Part shown: positions 9,777-18,703 of the stretch, piece after piece | Layout: the number at the start of each line of letters is the position of its first letter | Numbering within the stretch: the stretch's first letter is position 1 | From: Albibeggiatoa sp964388965 | GTDB taxonomy: Bacteria > Pseudomonadota > Gammaproteobacteria > Beggiatoales > Beggiatoaceae | Length of the DNA stretch: 64,000 nucleotides | Reading direction: 5' to 3' | Assembly (NCBI GenBank): GCA_964388965.1 | Contig: CAYMCP010000003.1 | Location: forward strand, 14,953 to 78,952 | Made by a program: the position numbers and the translations under genes | Notes under the pieces: model-generated | Databases searched by the model: none | Told to the model about the DNA's origin: nothing | What the model saw: only the letters and a program-made list of their open reading frames with translations

Positions 9777-10331
9777 ATGCCGCGTGTACTTGTTCCTTTA
9801 GCGCAGGGTTGTGAAGAATTAGAAGCTGTGACGGTAATTGACCTATTGCGTCGTGCTGGCATTGAGGTTGTTACTGCGGGATTGGACGAACAGCCAGTAA
9901 AAGCCAGTCGTGGTGTGACGCTGATTCCAGATACAAATTTAGAACAAGCATTAAAACAGGATTTTGATATGGTGGTATTACCCGGTGGTTTACCCGGCGC
10001 TGACCACCTAAATAATGATGTGCGTATTCATAACCTACTGAAAGAGATGGCGGCTCAGGATAAATACACGGCTGCAATTTGTGCCGCACCGAAAATTTTA
10101 GGCGATGCTGGTTTGTTAGCGGATAAAAAAGCAACACACTATCCCGGTGCACTGGACGCAAGTCGGTTGGTTAGTACAGAATTTCTACTAGACCAAGCTG
10201 TTGTATGCGATGGTAAAATAGTTACATCACGCGGTCCCGGTACAGCGATGGATTTTGCCTTAGAGTTGATTGGATTATTAACCGATAAAGCTACCCAAAA
10301 CCGAGTCGAACAAGATTTAGTACGTTCTTAG
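9777..10331 (+). CDS. yajL: DJ-1/PfpI family protein, YajL-like
   Basis: A small cytoplasmic DJ-1 superfamily protein. E14 (GCEELE) and the nucleophile C102 in AICAAP form the conserved pair, and SRGPGTAMDF matches the C-terminal motif of E. coli YajL. YajL has been described as protecting against glycation or oxidation, possibly as a chaperone or deglycase, and that activity is debated. The 184-residue length fits. The start ATG follows TAGGAGAG. It lies 100 bases after ctpA and 57 before the transglycosylase gene on the same strand. Confidence 0.9.
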   Translation: MPRVLVPLAQGCEELEAVTVIDLLRRAGIEVVTAGLDEQPVKASRGVTLIPDTNLEQALKQDFDMVVLPGGLPGADHLNNDVRIHNLLKEMAAQDKYTAAICAAPKILGDAGLLADKKATHYPGALDASRLVSTEFLLDQAVVCDGKIVTSRGPGTAMDFALELIGLLTDKATQNRVEQDLVRS

Positions 10332-10388
10332 TTTTTTACGACACAGATTTTTAATATTGAGCATTTTTAATTTTACACGGAGAAAATT

Positions 10389-11111
10389 ATGAATAAAATA
10401 AGCTTATTTTTTCTATTCATTGTGCTCTCTACAAGTGTCGCAGCAACGGAAATATACCGCTATATCGACTCAAGAGGCGTGATTCATTTTACTGATCATC
10501 CTATTTCGGGCAATAATGGAAAAAGCACAAAAATTCAGCGTCCTACCTTAAATATGCGCACAGTGCGTATTTATCGTTTTATTGATAGAGACGGTACAGT
10601 GCATTTGGCTGATGCCCCTAAAAATTCAAAATATAAACTGATTTATTCTGGTTTAGATAGCATTATTCCATCGGCAGGTGGGCGTTATTCCGCTTATGAT
10701 GTGATGTACAAAAAGCATAAAGAATATTATTCAATAGTCAGTGACGCTGCCAACTTAACTGGTGTTGAGGCAGCATTATTACATGCAGTGATTCAAACCG
10801 AGTCGGCTTATAATCCTGAAGCAGTTTCACCTAAAGGTGCGGTTGGGCTTATGCAATTGATGCCAGCGACGGCTAAACGTTTCGGTGTATCAGATCGTAC
10901 TAACGCCGGTGAAAATATTCATGGTGGAGCATTATATTTAAGCTTTTTACTCGATTTATTTAATAATGATTTACGTTTAGCACTGGCAGGCTATAATGCC
11001 GGAGAAAATGCCGTAAAGCGTTATGGTAATAAAATTCCACCTTACAAAGAAACCCGTAATTATGTAAGCAAAGTCATGGAATTGTACGATAAGTATCGCA
11101 CACAGATGTGA
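10389..11111 (+). CDS. Lytic transglycosylase (SLT domain) with two DUF4124-like repeats
   Basis: The protein starts with a signal peptide (residues 1-19, ending SVAAT). Two short similar segments follow, IYRYIDSRGVIHF (about 22-34) and IYRFIDRDGTVHL (about 61-73), which look like DUF4124-type beta repeats. The SLT domain (about 115-225) has catalytic E138 in QTESAYNP, then GLMQLMPATA and LAGYNAGE, all hallmarks of family 1 lytic transglycosylases. It should cleave glycan strands in the periplasm. GGAG precedes the ATG. Its 240 residues make it a compact member. Confidence 0.93.
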   Translation: MNKISLFFLFIVLSTSVAATEIYRYIDSRGVIHFTDHPISGNNGKSTKIQRPTLNMRTVRIYRFIDRDGTVHLADAPKNSKYKLIYSGLDSIIPSAGGRYSAYDVMYKKHKEYYSIVSDAANLTGVEAALLHAVIQTESAYNPEAVSPKGAVGLMQLMPATAKRFGVSDRTNAGENIHGGALYLSFLLDLFNNDLRLALAGYNAGENAVKRYGNKIPPYKETRNYVSKVMELYDKYRTQM

Positions 11112-11180
11112 TTAACGTGTGTAATGAATTTGTTTAATTTCTTTAGGAATGGTTATCGGATTTTGCGTAGTATTAGACGC

Positions 11181-11250
11181 TGTTCCACGCACTGCGTAGT
11201 AGAGCGCGTTCCATGCGCTGCGTAGAATGAGCCGTTGACGCACTGCGTCA
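11181..11250. repeat. GC-rich intergenic repeat with palindromes
   Basis: The stretch between the transglycosylase and roadblock genes is full of short GC-rich near-repeats (ACGCACTGCGTAG, GCGCTGCGTAGAATG) and ends with a perfect palindrome TGACGC-act-GCGTCA at 11236-11250. The segment GTAGAATGAGCC-xx-TGACGCAC is shared with 2256-2278. It lies between convergent genes, so it could end transcription from either side. Confidence 0.65.
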
Positions 11251-11284
11251 AATTTGGGTTGGACACTGCTACATCATCACAAGT

Positions 11285-11680
11285 TCAAAGATTGTTTGTA
11301 CTCATTATTTTTGCCATCGTTTCAGCGCATTTACGAGAATGGCTCAACAACATACCTAACGCATTGGTTTCAGTGGTCAAGCTGACTAATACCAATTGAT
11401 TGTTGATGTGCATAAAAGCGACGATACCATGTTGATTTTCCGAAATAATATTTTTACAAGAACCCATTTTTAATTCTGCCGTCATTGTATCTCCTAACGA
11501 CATTAACGTACTACCCATTGTTGCAGCCCGCTCCAGACTGTACTGATCGGTAACACGTTGTTTCATAGCGCAAGTATAGCCATCTACCGTAACAACGACT
11601 GCTGCTACGATGGACTGACAACGCTCTAGTAAATACTCTAATTGTTGTTCTAACTGTTTTGTATCCGTTGTTGATAACAT
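11285..11680 (-). CDS. Roadblock/LC7 domain protein
   Basis: A 131-residue alpha/beta protein with the roadblock/LC7 layout: an N-terminal helix, then AAVVVTVDGYTCAM, then a long helix starting SLERAATMGSTLMSLGDTM, followed by a beta hairpin and final helix. MglB-type roadblock proteins act as GTPase-activating partners of MglA-like small GTPases, and two such GTPase genes lie immediately upstream. Its ATG overlaps the GTPase stop by one base (TAATG), showing translational coupling. It probably regulates or scaffolds one or both GTPases. That pairing is inferred from context. Confidence 0.85.
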   Translation of the reverse strand: MLSTTDTKQLEQQLEYLLERCQSIVAAVVVTVDGYTCAMKQRVTDQYSLERAATMGSTLMSLGDTMTAELKMGSCKNIISENQHGIVAFMHINNQLVLVSLTTETNALGMLLSHSRKCAETMAKIMSTNNL

Positions 11681-12270
11681 TAACCGTCCTCCCCATGTAT
11701 CATTTCAACCAAATGTCTAACCATATTTGCAACACTCTCTCCAGAACGCGCATCAACAGTAAACACCGGTATCTGAATGCCTAATTGTTTTAAATAATCA
11801 CGATAAACCTGCGTAGAAGGGCGTGGTGCTAAATCCATGCGTGTCACTGCGATAATAGTATGAATTTGCAAAATATATTCACGAAAAATATCAGTATAAC
11901 GCGCTAAATCGCCAATGGGGTCTTTACCTGCATTATCCACAAAAATCACCAAACCATGCGCGCCTTGAATCAATACTTTCCACATATAATCAAAACGTTG
12001 CTGACCGGGCGTACCATAAAAGCGTAATTTTTTACCTGTTTCTAAACTTAATTCTCCGTAATCCATTGCAACAGTCGTGATATGATGATTAATGACTGTC
12101 AACTGAGATAGCGTTTTTTCAACTTGTTTTTCAACTTGATGTATAACGGGTTTTGCAAATTCAGTCGTGTGAACATTAGTATTAATCACTGGAATTTCAC
12201 TAATACTTGCAATAGCAGTCGTTTTGCCTGCACCTAAACTTCCAGTAAAAACAATTTTATGCTCATTCAT
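11680..12270 (-). CDS. MglA/COG2229-like small GTPase (paralogue 1)
   Basis: A Ras-like P-loop GTPase of 196 residues. G1 is GSLGAGKTT (about 10-18), the switch I Thr lies in TTVAMDYG, and G3 is YGTPGQQRF. The G4 guanine-recognition motif NKxD is replaced by TRMD (in VTRMDLA), so base specificity deserves checking. It has about 25 extra residues between G1 and switch I compared with its neighbour, rich in Gln, Val and Lys. It starts at the base following the stop of the second GTPase and overlaps the roadblock gene by one base, so the three are one transcript. Related proteobacterial proteins are annotated as ATP/GTP-binding. Confidence 0.85.
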   Translation of the reverse strand: MNEHKIVFTGSLGAGKTTAIASISEIPVINTNVHTTEFAKPVIHQVEKQVEKTLSQLTVINHHITTVAMDYGELSLETGKKLRFYGTPGQQRFDYMWKVLIQGAHGLVIFVDNAGKDPIGDLARYTDIFREYILQIHTIIAVTRMDLAPRPSTQVYRDYLKQLGIQIPVFTVDARSGESVANMVRHLVEMIHGEDG

Positions 12271-12804
12271 TTATACAACAGCCTGTTGGCTTAAAACAGC
12301 AAGTAAGGCATGAATTAAAATCGTTACATCTTGGGTTTGACGCGGATCAACCTCAAATAAAGGATAAATTTGTCCGCGTTTCATTAAAGCATTGTGATAT
12401 TCAGCAAGCGTAACGTTTGTATTCACATCCATTCGTGTGACACCGATTACAACAGCGGTTGTGCGGATAAAATCTTGAAATGCGTCCAGATAATAGTGCA
12501 AATCACTGATAGGATCGGGACGAGCGTTGTCAATCAACAACACAAGTCCGATACTACCTTGAGTTAAAATAGTCCACATATAATTAAAACGTTCTTGTCC
12601 CGGTGTTCCATACAGGTGAATGCGCGAATTATCTTCTAAAGTAATATAGCCATAATCCATAGCAACGGTGGTTGTTTCCTTACGTTGTTGAGTTTCCTCG
12701 TCGGTACAGCGCACATCAGTTGCAATAGGTGGCACTTCGCTGATTGCACTAATTGCCGTCGTTTTTCCAGCACCCATAGGTCCAGTAAAAATAATCTTAT
12801 TCAT
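12271..12804 (-). CDS. MglA/COG2229-like small GTPase (paralogue 2)
   Basis: A second Ras-like GTPase of 177 residues, clearly paralogous to the downstream gene: GPMGAGKTT (G1), TTVAMDYG (switch I), YGTPGQERF (G3) and VTRMDVN at the G4 position, again lacking the canonical Asn-Lys. The G3 motif retains the Gln used in Ras-type hydrolysis. The 126-base gap to the large kinase upstream has no obvious terminator, so all four genes may form one operon. The probable role is a molecular switch in polarity, motility or kinase control. That is inferred from the MglA/MglB analogy, not shown. Confidence 0.85.
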   Translation of the reverse strand: MNKIIFTGPMGAGKTTAISAISEVPPIATDVRCTDEETQQRKETTTVAMDYGYITLEDNSRIHLYGTPGQERFNYMWTILTQGSIGLVLLIDNARPDPISDLHYYLDAFQDFIRTTAVVIGVTRMDVNTNVTLAEYHNALMKRGQIYPLFEVDPRQTQDVTILIHALLAVLSQQAVV

Positions 12805-12930
12805 AATTCAGTCCAAAAATTTCGTTACTTTTGGTTAAGCATAACAATTTTGGTTCAGAAACTCACGTTTTAGCTTGAAGATTGAACAAATTTTTGAAAT
12901 CACTGGTTATGAGGAAAATTACAAATATCA

Positions 12931-15900
12931 TTAACTATCTACTGTTTCTAATGGTACTTGTATCGTAAAAGTGACACCATGACCATATTCACTATTACAT
13001 TGAATTTGACCACCTAACTTATGCGTAACCAAGTTATACACGATATGCAAACCTAAACCACTGCCACCACCTTGACGATTAGTAGTAAAAAACGGCTCAA
13101 AAATATTTTTTAAATTCGATTCAGCAACACCTTGTCCATTATCCTGATAAGTCAAACGTAAAAATTGCTCATCAATTACTTCTGCACACAACGAAATCAA
13201 ACCTTCATCTTGCTGTATGAAACCATGTGTTAATGAATTCATAATTAAATTAACGATAATCTGATAAAATGCACTAGGATAACTAGATAAGGTAATTTTT
13301 TGCTCGCAATGAATACTAATGCTATTTTTAATACGTTTTAATTTTGGATGCAAACTTAATAAAATTTCATCTAAATATTCGCACAATTCAAAAGTACGTT
13401 TTTGCTCGGTAGATTGATCTACTGCAACTTGTTTAAATCCTTGAATTAATTCACTGGCACGATTAAGATTATTCAGTACAAAATCAGTACCTTGTAACGC
13501 AGATTGTAAATACTTTTCCAAGTCACTGCGTTTCATTTTATTACTTTGATACAATTTTTGTAATTCTGTAGTCAAACTGCGCAATTTTGACGCAGCCGTC
13601 ACACCTATTCCAACGGGTGTATTAATTTCGTGAGCAACACCCGCAACCAAATTGCCTAATGCCGCCATTTTTTCTGATTCAACCAATTGTCGTTGCGCGG
13701 ATTGTAATTTTTCTAATGTATGAGATAACGCTTGTTTCTGAGTTTCGATTTCTATTGTTCTCTCTTGCACTTTATCTTCCAAATTAGCATATAAACGCGC
13801 ATTTTCAATAGAAATCGCCATTTGCGAACAAAGTATATTTAAAATTTCCAATTGATTAGGCATAAATACATGCGTCGCTAAGTTATTTTCTAAATATAAC
13901 AGACCATATAATTTTCCTTTATTAATCAATGGCAAACATAAAACTGATTTAGCACGAAGATGGATAAAATGTGGATCAAAAGTAAAATCTCCTTCTTTTG
14001 CTGCATTATGTAATACAACGACTTCTTGCGAACGTATGACATAATTAATTAAAGAAATAGGTAGCGTAGCATGAGGATCAGTAATTGGAATCGATTGTAA
14101 TACTATTACATCGTTATCATCACCTTTTGCTTCAATCACCCATTTTCCCATCTTTTCTAAAATTAAAGCACCATGTTGTGCCCCCGCATTTTCAATAACA
14201 ATTTTCATTTGTTTTTTTAACAACTGTTCTAATACAATTTCACTAGCAATCGTTTGTACCGATCTCAGTACACTGGCTAAATCGATTGAGGAATGACCAT
14301 GATCTGAATCAATAGCGGAAGTCGTTGAATATTTATCTTTTGATGTGTGACGGAATAAAAATTGACTATATTGCTTTTCTAACAATAATACTTTTGCCTT
14401 TGCACCCCAGCGAGTATAAGCGTAATGTGCATCAGTCAAATACACCTGCGCTAAACGGGGATGATTAATCCGAAATAAAAATTGTGCAGCACGCTCACAA
14501 ATTAATGCTTCTTCTTGCAAATAACCATGCTTTTGTGCTAGTTGAGCTGCACGTTCATAATAATCTTTTGCTAATTCAATATAATTATCTTTAACTGCAA
14601 TTTCAGCTTTAAGTAATTTATATTTATGTAAATAATTTTCTGGACATTGCTTTGCCCAACACTTTAATTTTTTCTGAATACACTTGATTTCATACAAAAA
14701 CAACTCTTTTTCATCAGAATTTGGTAATAAAACTAAATACAGCAATCCTGCATAAAAATGAAAACTGGCATAAACCGGAAAACTAATGACATTATTAATA
14801 AATTGTTCCGCTTTTTCCGCATTAGATAGCGCATCGTCATACTCTTGAAACCAATAACATAGCAACATTTTATGGAAATATAAATTAAACAAAGCAACTT
14901 GATCATTATCTTGATTGTGTTTTACAAGCATATCCGTTTCGTCATAAATATCACCCTTGAGTATAATTTCTTTTTTTAGTTGCTCAATTTTATGAATATC
15001 CGTTTGTAATAAAAATTGTAAACTTTGGCGACACATACGCGCATAAACTAATGATTTTACTTGTCTTAAACAACCGACATTGACCAAATCTTTATGAATT
15101 TCTTCATCGATAAAATCAAGCTCCTTTCCTTCAAGAAACAGCACTGAATAATAATTACAGGCTCTTAGTACAGCTTGGTTCAAATCACCCGTTTCTAAAG
15201 TATCTAAATATATTTGCTTTAATGATGGCGCAATGTCTGACAAAGGTTCACGCCAATGACGAATTTGTGAATGTACTGCAAACCGAGTTTTTAATTCTAA
15301 TGATTTGTTATTTGAACTTTCTATTAAATTTAATGATAATTGACCGAATTCATAACCATTAGGAATGTCACAAATTATACTACATAACATGATACCGTAA
15401 TTAGCATAAACATAGCTGGAGACGGGTGCGTTGCCATAACGTAAGCATAAACTAACTGCTTTACAATTCAATAAAGGCGTTAATTCAGGGGTTGCATGAT
15501 ATACTGGTGTACCAAGACTACTTAAAATACGCAATGCCGCTAATTTACTTGGATCAGACATTATTGGTAAATGCGCTAATAGATTAATTTCACGTAATCC
15601 GAGTAGCCAACGGTTGTACCATAATGCTCTAATTAAAGCTAAATGACTAGGGCTATCAGGAAAATGAATATGTAATTGATGCAAAACTTTTTGTGCCATA
15701 TTAATCGCTTCGGTGTGCTTATGTGCGGCGATGCTTGCGTGAATTTTTAGCTCGTAAATTCGTACTTTATCCAATATGTTATGAGTTTGATGTAAAATAA
15801 TTTCCGCTAAACCTTCCATTTGTATCGCATCACCACATAAAAATGCAGTTTCAGCCGCTTCAATAGTTAAAGCTAGAGTCAATTCATACTGCTGTTGCCA

Positions 15901-18252
15901 ACTTGACGTACCTAACAATGAAATACCAGTACTTAAATAATTTAATGCGCGTGGATAAGCGGCGGCAACTCTGGCTTTACGTCCGGCAATTAAATTTAAT
16001 CTTGCCAATTCTAATTGTAATGCAGGTTCAGAAATTAACGAAATTGCTTCATTCAATTGATTAACAATATCGAAAATTTGTTGTTCGCGCTTATGTGAAG
16101 GTATGTTGCGCAACAATAATTCACCCACTTTTTTATGAATTTGTTGTTTTTGTTCGGTGGGAATCAGCGAATAAGCAGCTTGTTGAATACGATCATGCGT
16201 AAAACGATATTGGGTAGACATTTGGTAACTGTCAGTCGAGACGATTCCATAATTAGGCTGGTAAGGCACATAATCTGTCGTATGTTCCGCAGGCACAATC
16301 AGCCCTTCTGCCGCCGCCGCCCATAATGCGCTAACCGTTTGTTCTGAAATCATTTCTAAAATTTCGATACTGAATTGATAGCCAACACAGGCTGCAAGTT
16401 TTAAAACATATTGAGTTGCATCAGGTAAACGCTGAATTTTACTTGCCAACAAATCAATTACATTTTCAGTCATAGTGGCTTCGGCATGAATTTGGTTTAA
16501 ATCCCAATCCCACACTAAACTATCTAAATCAAACTGGATTAATTTTTCTGCGTATAATGATTTTAAAAATTCATTAATAAAATAAGGATTGCCGCCTGTT
16601 TTTTCTAACACTAGATTGCCTAATGTTTGTGCGCGTTGCCAATTACAAGATAGGGTATCAGAAATTAATTGCGTAATTGCGGACAAAGTTAATGGTAATA
16701 GTGAAATTGCTTTAACTGTGACATGGGAAGTTTCTAATTCTTCAAAAATATATATTAATGGTTGAGTGCGCTGTGTATTATTATCTTGATAAGCTGCGAT
16801 GATGAATAAATAATTATTAGCGGTTGTCATTAATGGTACTAATAAATTTAAACTAGCCGCATCTGCCCAATGTAAATTATCCAAAAAAACCACTAAGGGG
16901 CGTTTTGATTGAGTAAATGCAAGAATAAAACGTTGTAAAGTCAAGCTGAATCGTGCTTGATGCTCTTCGCTGGATAAGCGATTGATACAGGGTTGCTTAC
17001 CGATAATGAATTCTAATTCTGGAATTAAATCCGTCATTAATTTTCCATTTATCCCTAATGCTGTAGTAAAGCGTTGTTCCCATATTTCTAGACGGCTTTC
17101 GATTAGCAATTGCTTAATTAAATACTGAAAAGCTTGTAAAATTGCACGATAAGGTTGGTTATGACGGTCATTTCGCTCAAAGCAGCAGCGCACAAAATAA
17201 CCACGTGATTCGGTCAATGGATCGTAAACGGCTTTTACCAGTGCTGTCTTGCCAATACCGGGTTCGCCTGCTAACATTAAAATTTGATTATTACCGTCAA
17301 GGACTTGCTCAAACATAGACAATAAAGTGTCAATTTCAAATTCACGTCCGTATAATTTTTGTGAAATCCGAAAAAATGGTGAAATATCATTTTCTCCTAA
17401 CGTAATATTTTCAACATCACCATTAGCTTCTAATTGCATTAAACATGATACTAAGTCCGCTTGAATACCAAATGCACTTTGATAACGTTCTGTAACATTT
17501 TTTTTCATTAATTTCATGATAATATTAGAAATTGCACGCGGAATAGTCGGTTTAATTTTATGTGGTGGTTCAGGTGGTTTGGCGATGTGAGCATGAATCA
17601 AGGCAATTGTATCTGTCATCTCAAATGGTAGGCGATGCGTGATTAATTTGTACAGAGTAACGCCTAATGAATAAAAATCAGTCCGATAATCCATTACTTG
17701 ATTAATGCGTCCAGTCTGTTCGGGCGACATGTAGGCAAATGTGCCTTCAAGAGCTGGTGCAGTGAAATCATCTGTATCTTGTAGTAAAATTGATGATAGT
17801 CCAAAATCTATCAACTTAACGACACGAGTTTCTTGATTAATGATAATATTAGCGGGATTAACGTCTCGATGAATGACATGCTTTTGGTGAATATGCGTTA
17901 AAATTTCGCAAATATCAATGCTAATTCTAAGAAAATTAACGAGATCAATAGATTTGTCAGAATAAAGTTTATCCAGTGATTGTCCGCCAAAATCTTCTAA
18001 CACAATAAACCAACGACGTTGATAGTGTTCTATGCTGTAGGCATTTACTACGCCGCTAATATCTTCTAATTTTTTATGAATTTCAAACTCTTGACGAAAA
18101 TGTGCAATACGCTCAGGTGAAGGACGTTCGTCAGTTAATATTTTCAATATGACTTTTAGATTATCGGCAGTTCGCGTTGCACGATAAATTAATGATTTAT
18201 TTCCTTCGTGAATTTTGTCACGGATTTCATAACCCGGTAGCATATTCGTCAT
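12931..18252 (-). CDS. Giant Ser/Thr kinase-AAA ATPase-GAF-histidine kinase
   Basis: A 1773-residue cytoplasmic sensor joining two kinase types. The N-terminus is a eukaryotic-like protein kinase (about 7-270) with Lys37, catalytic HRD (D130) and DFG (D149); its Gly-rich loop (EGNKSL) is degenerate. Next comes a predicted AAA/NACHT-like ATPase (about 300-560) with Walker A GEPGIGKT (329-336) and Walker B VVFLDN. A long helical TPR-like region (about 700-1250) leads to a GAF domain (about 1290-1440). A coiled coil follows, then HisKA with H1541 (VAHEINTP) and HATPase_c (N box IMNSLTHG, DNGQG, GGSGLGL). No receiver is attached. Such proteins are known from Beggiatoa, cyanobacteria and myxobacteria. 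The ligand and partner regulator are unknown. Confidence 0.92.
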   Translation of the reverse strand: MTNMLPGYEIRDKIHEGNKSLIYRATRTADNLKVILKILTDERPSPERIAHFRQEFEIHKKLEDISGVVNAYSIEHYQRRWFIVLEDFGGQSLDKLYSDKSIDLVNFLRISIDICEILTHIHQKHVIHRDVNPANIIINQETRVVKLIDFGLSSILLQDTDDFTAPALEGTFAYMSPEQTGRINQVMDYRTDFYSLGVTLYKLITHRLPFEMTDTIALIHAHIAKPPEPPHKIKPTIPRAISNIIMKLMKKNVTERYQSAFGIQADLVSCLMQLEANGDVENITLGENDISPFFRISQKLYGREFEIDTLLSMFEQVLDGNNQILMLAGEPGIGKTALVKAVYDPLTESRGYFVRCCFERNDRHNQPYRAILQAFQYLIKQLLIESRLEIWEQRFTTALGINGKLMTDLIPELEFIIGKQPCINRLSSEEHQARFSLTLQRFILAFTQSKRPLVVFLDNLHWADAASLNLLVPLMTTANNYLFIIAAYQDNNTQRTQPLIYIFEELETSHVTVKAISLLPLTLSAITQLISDTLSCNWQRAQTLGNLVLEKTGGNPYFINEFLKSLYAEKLIQFDLDSLVWDWDLNQIHAEATMTENVIDLLASKIQRLPDATQYVLKLAACVGYQFSIEILEMISEQTVSALWAAAAEGLIVPAEHTTDYVPYQPNYGIVSTDSYQMSTQYRFTHDRIQQAAYSLIPTEQKQQIHKKVGELLLRNIPSHKREQQIFDIVNQLNEAISLISEPALQLELARLNLIAGRKARVAAAYPRALNYLSTGISLLGTSSWQQQYELTLALTIEAAETAFLCGDAIQMEGLAEIILHQTHNILDKVRIYELKIHASIAAHKHTEAINMAQKVLHQLHIHFPDSPSHLALIRALWYNRWLLGLREINLLAHLPIMSDPSKLAALRILSSLGTPVYHATPELTPLLNCKAVSLCLRYGNAPVSSYVYANYGIMLCSIICDIPNGYEFGQLSLNLIESSNNKSLELKTRFAVHSQIRHWREPLSDIAPSLKQIYLDTLETGDLNQAVLRACNYYSVLFLEGKELDFIDEEIHKDLVNVGCLRQVKSLVYARMCRQSLQFLLQTDIHKIEQLKKEIILKGDIYDETDMLVKHNQDNDQVALFNLYFHKMLLCYWFQEYDDALSNAEKAEQFINNVISFPVYASFHFYAGLLYLVLLPNSDEKELFLYEIKCIQKKLKCWAKQCPENYLHKYKLLKAEIAVKDNYIELAKDYYERAAQLAQKHGYLQEEALICERAAQFLFRINHPRLAQVYLTDAHYAYTRWGAKAKVLLLEKQYSQFLFRHTSKDKYSTTSAIDSDHGHSSIDLASVLRSVQTIASEIVLEQLLKKQMKIVIENAGAQHGALILEKMGKWVIEAKGDDNDVIVLQSIPITDPHATLPISLINYVIRSQEVVVLHNAAKEGDFTFDPHFIHLRAKSVLCLPLINKGKLYGLLYLENNLATHVFMPNQLEILNILCSQMAISIENARLYANLEDKVQERTIEIETQKQALSHTLEKLQSAQRQLVESEKMAALGNLVAGVAHEINTPVGIGVTAASKLRSLTTELQKLYQSNKMKRSDLEKYLQSALQGTDFVLNNLNRASELIQGFKQVAVDQSTEQKRTFELCEYLDEILLSLHPKLKRIKNSISIHCEQKITLSSYPSAFYQIIVNLIMNSLTHGFIQQDEGLISLCAEVIDEQFLRLTYQDNGQGVAESNLKNIFEPFFTTNRQGGGSGLGLHIVYNLVTHKLGGQIQCNSEYGHGVTFTIQVPLETVDS

Positions 18253-18703
18253 GCCTAGCTATTTTGGTATCGAACTCGGATCATAGCAACAATTTTGCCT
18301 GTCTGCTTGGTGTATTGATCTTCCCTATCCCTATAATATTTTGGATATTTTTGATAAAAATTAAATATTTCAATAAGTTATAAGATTTAACAAAAAATAT
18401 ATAAGCTATTAATTTTATTGAATACTCTAAAAAAACTGTTTGAATTATTGGTATATGGATTGCCTCCATAACTGGAAATATAGTTAATTTAATTTTGAGT
18501 GAAGACGCTAATCCTAAAATACTTTAAATATCAATTAGTTTTAAAATTTTGGGTGGCTAGTCTTGTAGTGTATTAAAATAAAATAACTATGGATAATTAC
18601 ATATTTTAGCTAAAATACAAACACAGCGCACGCCGTAAAACTTTAATCACATTAGTATGCTATAGTCACTTAAAGTCATATTTATCAAATAATTGTAGTA
18701 ATT
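18253..18703. other. Divergent intergenic region, AT-rich
   Basis: These 450 bases separate the divergent giant kinase and hybrid kinase genes and must carry both promoters. Composition is very AT-rich with many T/A runs. A TATAGT box at 18661-18666 is a possible -10 for the rightward gene, but I see no good -35 at the right distance. No gene or repeat is supported. Confidence 0.4.
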
